A stretch of 6,293 bases of DNA from Mucilaginibacter sp. Its GTDB lineage: Bacteria; Bacteroidota; Bacteroidia; Sphingobacteriales; Sphingobacteriaceae. Location: contig JAQBNY010000224.1 in assembly GCA_028288315.1 (NCBI GenBank), positions 1-6,293 on the forward strand. The letters are read 5' to 3'. The notes beneath the pieces are model-generated. The model was not told the origin of the DNA and made no database searches. It saw only the letters and a program-made list of their open reading frames with translations. Made by a program: the position numbers and the translations under genes. Shown here piece by piece: positions 5,421 through 6,293 of this stretch (position 1 is its first letter; each line of letters begins with the position of its first letter).

Positions 5421-6293
5421 ATGAAAAAACTTTTACTCTTTTCTTTATCATTCCTTGCACTTTCAGCATTTGCACAAACGGCTTTAAAAAACACTGTAAG
5501 CAAAAAAGCCGATGCAATTGAAAAACAAATTATAGCATGGCGCCGCGATTTTCATGAACACCCGGAACTGGGCAATCGTGAAGTGCGCACATCGGGCATA
5601 ATCGCGGCTTATTTAAAATCATTAGGGATTGAAGTAAAAACAGGGGTGGCAACCACCGGTGTTATAGGCGTGTTAAAGGGCGGCAAACCCGGCCCGGTTG
5701 TGGCACTGCGTGCAGATATGGACGGACTGCCGGTTACCGAACGTGTAGACCTGCCCTTTGCATCAAAAGTAAAAACCACTTATAACGGCCAGGAGGTTGG
5801 CGCTATGCATGCATGCGGTCACGATTCGCACATGGCTATATTAATGGGCGTTGCCCAGGTACTATCATCTATGAAAGCCGACCTGCGCGGAACGGTTAAA
5901 TTTATATTTCAGCCTGCAGAAGAGGGTGTACCTCTTGGCGAAAAAGGCGGCGCCGAACAAATGGTAAAAGAGGGTGCATTAGAAAACCCTAAGGTTGATG
6001 TCATTTTTGGTCTGCACATTAATTCACAGACAGAGGTTGGCAAAATAGTTTATCGTCCGGGTGGTACAATGGCTGGTGTAAGTGATATGCAAATAACAGT
6101 AAAGGGCCGTTCGGCTCATGGCGCATACCCATGGAGCAGTATTGACCCGGATGTAGTATCGGCACAAATCATAAACAGTCTGCAAAGCATTGTAAGCCGG
6201 AATGTAAATATTACCGAAAACCCCGCTGTAGTAACTGTTGGTGTTATACAGGGAGGCACGCGTTTTAATATTATTCCCGAGTCTGTTAAAATG
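5421..6293 (+). CDS. Exported M20D-family amidohydrolase/peptidase, N-terminal part (runs off window)
   Basis: The first 291 codons are open to the right edge; the family is usually about 390-440 residues, so the last third is missing. The protein should hydrolyse an amide bond of an N-acyl or other amino-acid conjugate with a two-metal centre, like hippurate or IAA-amino-acid hydrolases. Visible features are RRDFHEHPELG at 41-51; LRADMDGLPVTE at 96-107; the metal-binding MHACGHD at 129-135 with C132 and H134 as the M20D-type ligands; PAEEG at 165-169 with the catalytic and metal-ligand glutamates; GLH at 197-199 with H199; and SAHGAYP at 231-237 in the dimerisation/lid domain. Residues 1-18 form a clear signal peptide ending in A-F-A before Q19, so this copy is probably periplasmic, whereas many bacterial relatives are cytosolic. 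The last expected metal-ligand histidine lies beyond the window. The substrate cannot be told from the sequence. Confidence 0.92.
   Translation, partial: MKKLLLFSLSFLALSAFAQTALKNTVSKKADAIEKQIIAWRRDFHEHPELGNREVRTSGIIAAYLKSLGIEVKTGVATTGVIGVLKGGKPGPVVALRADMDGLPVTERVDLPFASKVKTTYNGQEVGAMHACGHDSHMAILMGVAQVLSSMKADLRGTVKFIFQPAEEGVPLGEKGGAEQMVKEGALENPKVDVIFGLHINSQTEVGKIVYRPGGTMAGVSDMQITVKGRSAHGAYPWSSIDPDVVSAQIINSLQSIVSRNVNITENPAVVTVGVIQGGTRFNIIPESVKM

Overview
The window looks like chromosomal DNA from a Bacteroidota bacterium, most likely Sphingobacteriaceae (Mucilaginibacter/Pedobacter-like). The clues are a TonB-dependent receptor with an N-terminal carboxypeptidase-regulatory-like domain, promoters of the TAnnTTTG type, start codons without Shine-Dalgarno sequences, and an FKBP lipoprotein of a form common in that phylum. 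The family-level assignment is an inference from general appearance.

Left part (1-2892, minus strand): a thiamine-uptake operon read right to left. A TAnnTTTG promoter (2862-2892) drives a leader containing a TPP riboswitch (about 2636-2855). Next come an 814-residue TonB-dependent outer-membrane receptor (120-2564, apparently starting at TTG) and, three bases after its stop, the first 38 codons of an inner-membrane PnuC/PnuT-family transporter cut off by the window edge. Together they would carry thiamine across both membranes and be switched off when TPP is plentiful. The most unusual object in the window is here: a 62-bp palindromic repeat element (2684-2745) sits inside the riboswitch aptamer, in an insert of about 93 nt between the P2 helix and the ACCTGATC core.

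Middle (2893-3018): a short divergent intergenic region filled by an imperfect inverted repeat of GTCGGAAA-like units, flanked and overlapped by the two divergent promoters.

Right part (3019-6293, plus strand): aspS, encoding a complete bacterial-type aspartyl-tRNA synthetase of 584 aa, is followed after 20 bp by a 154-aa FKBP-type peptidyl-prolyl isomerase lipoprotein. A strong intrinsic terminator (5279-5312) ends this unit. After about 110 bp of AT-rich DNA comes the first 291 codons of an exported M20D-family amidohydrolase that runs off the window.

Apart from the interrupted riboswitch the genes are ordinary, intact housekeeping or transport genes. I see no defence system, CRISPR array, tRNA or rRNA, or transposase.
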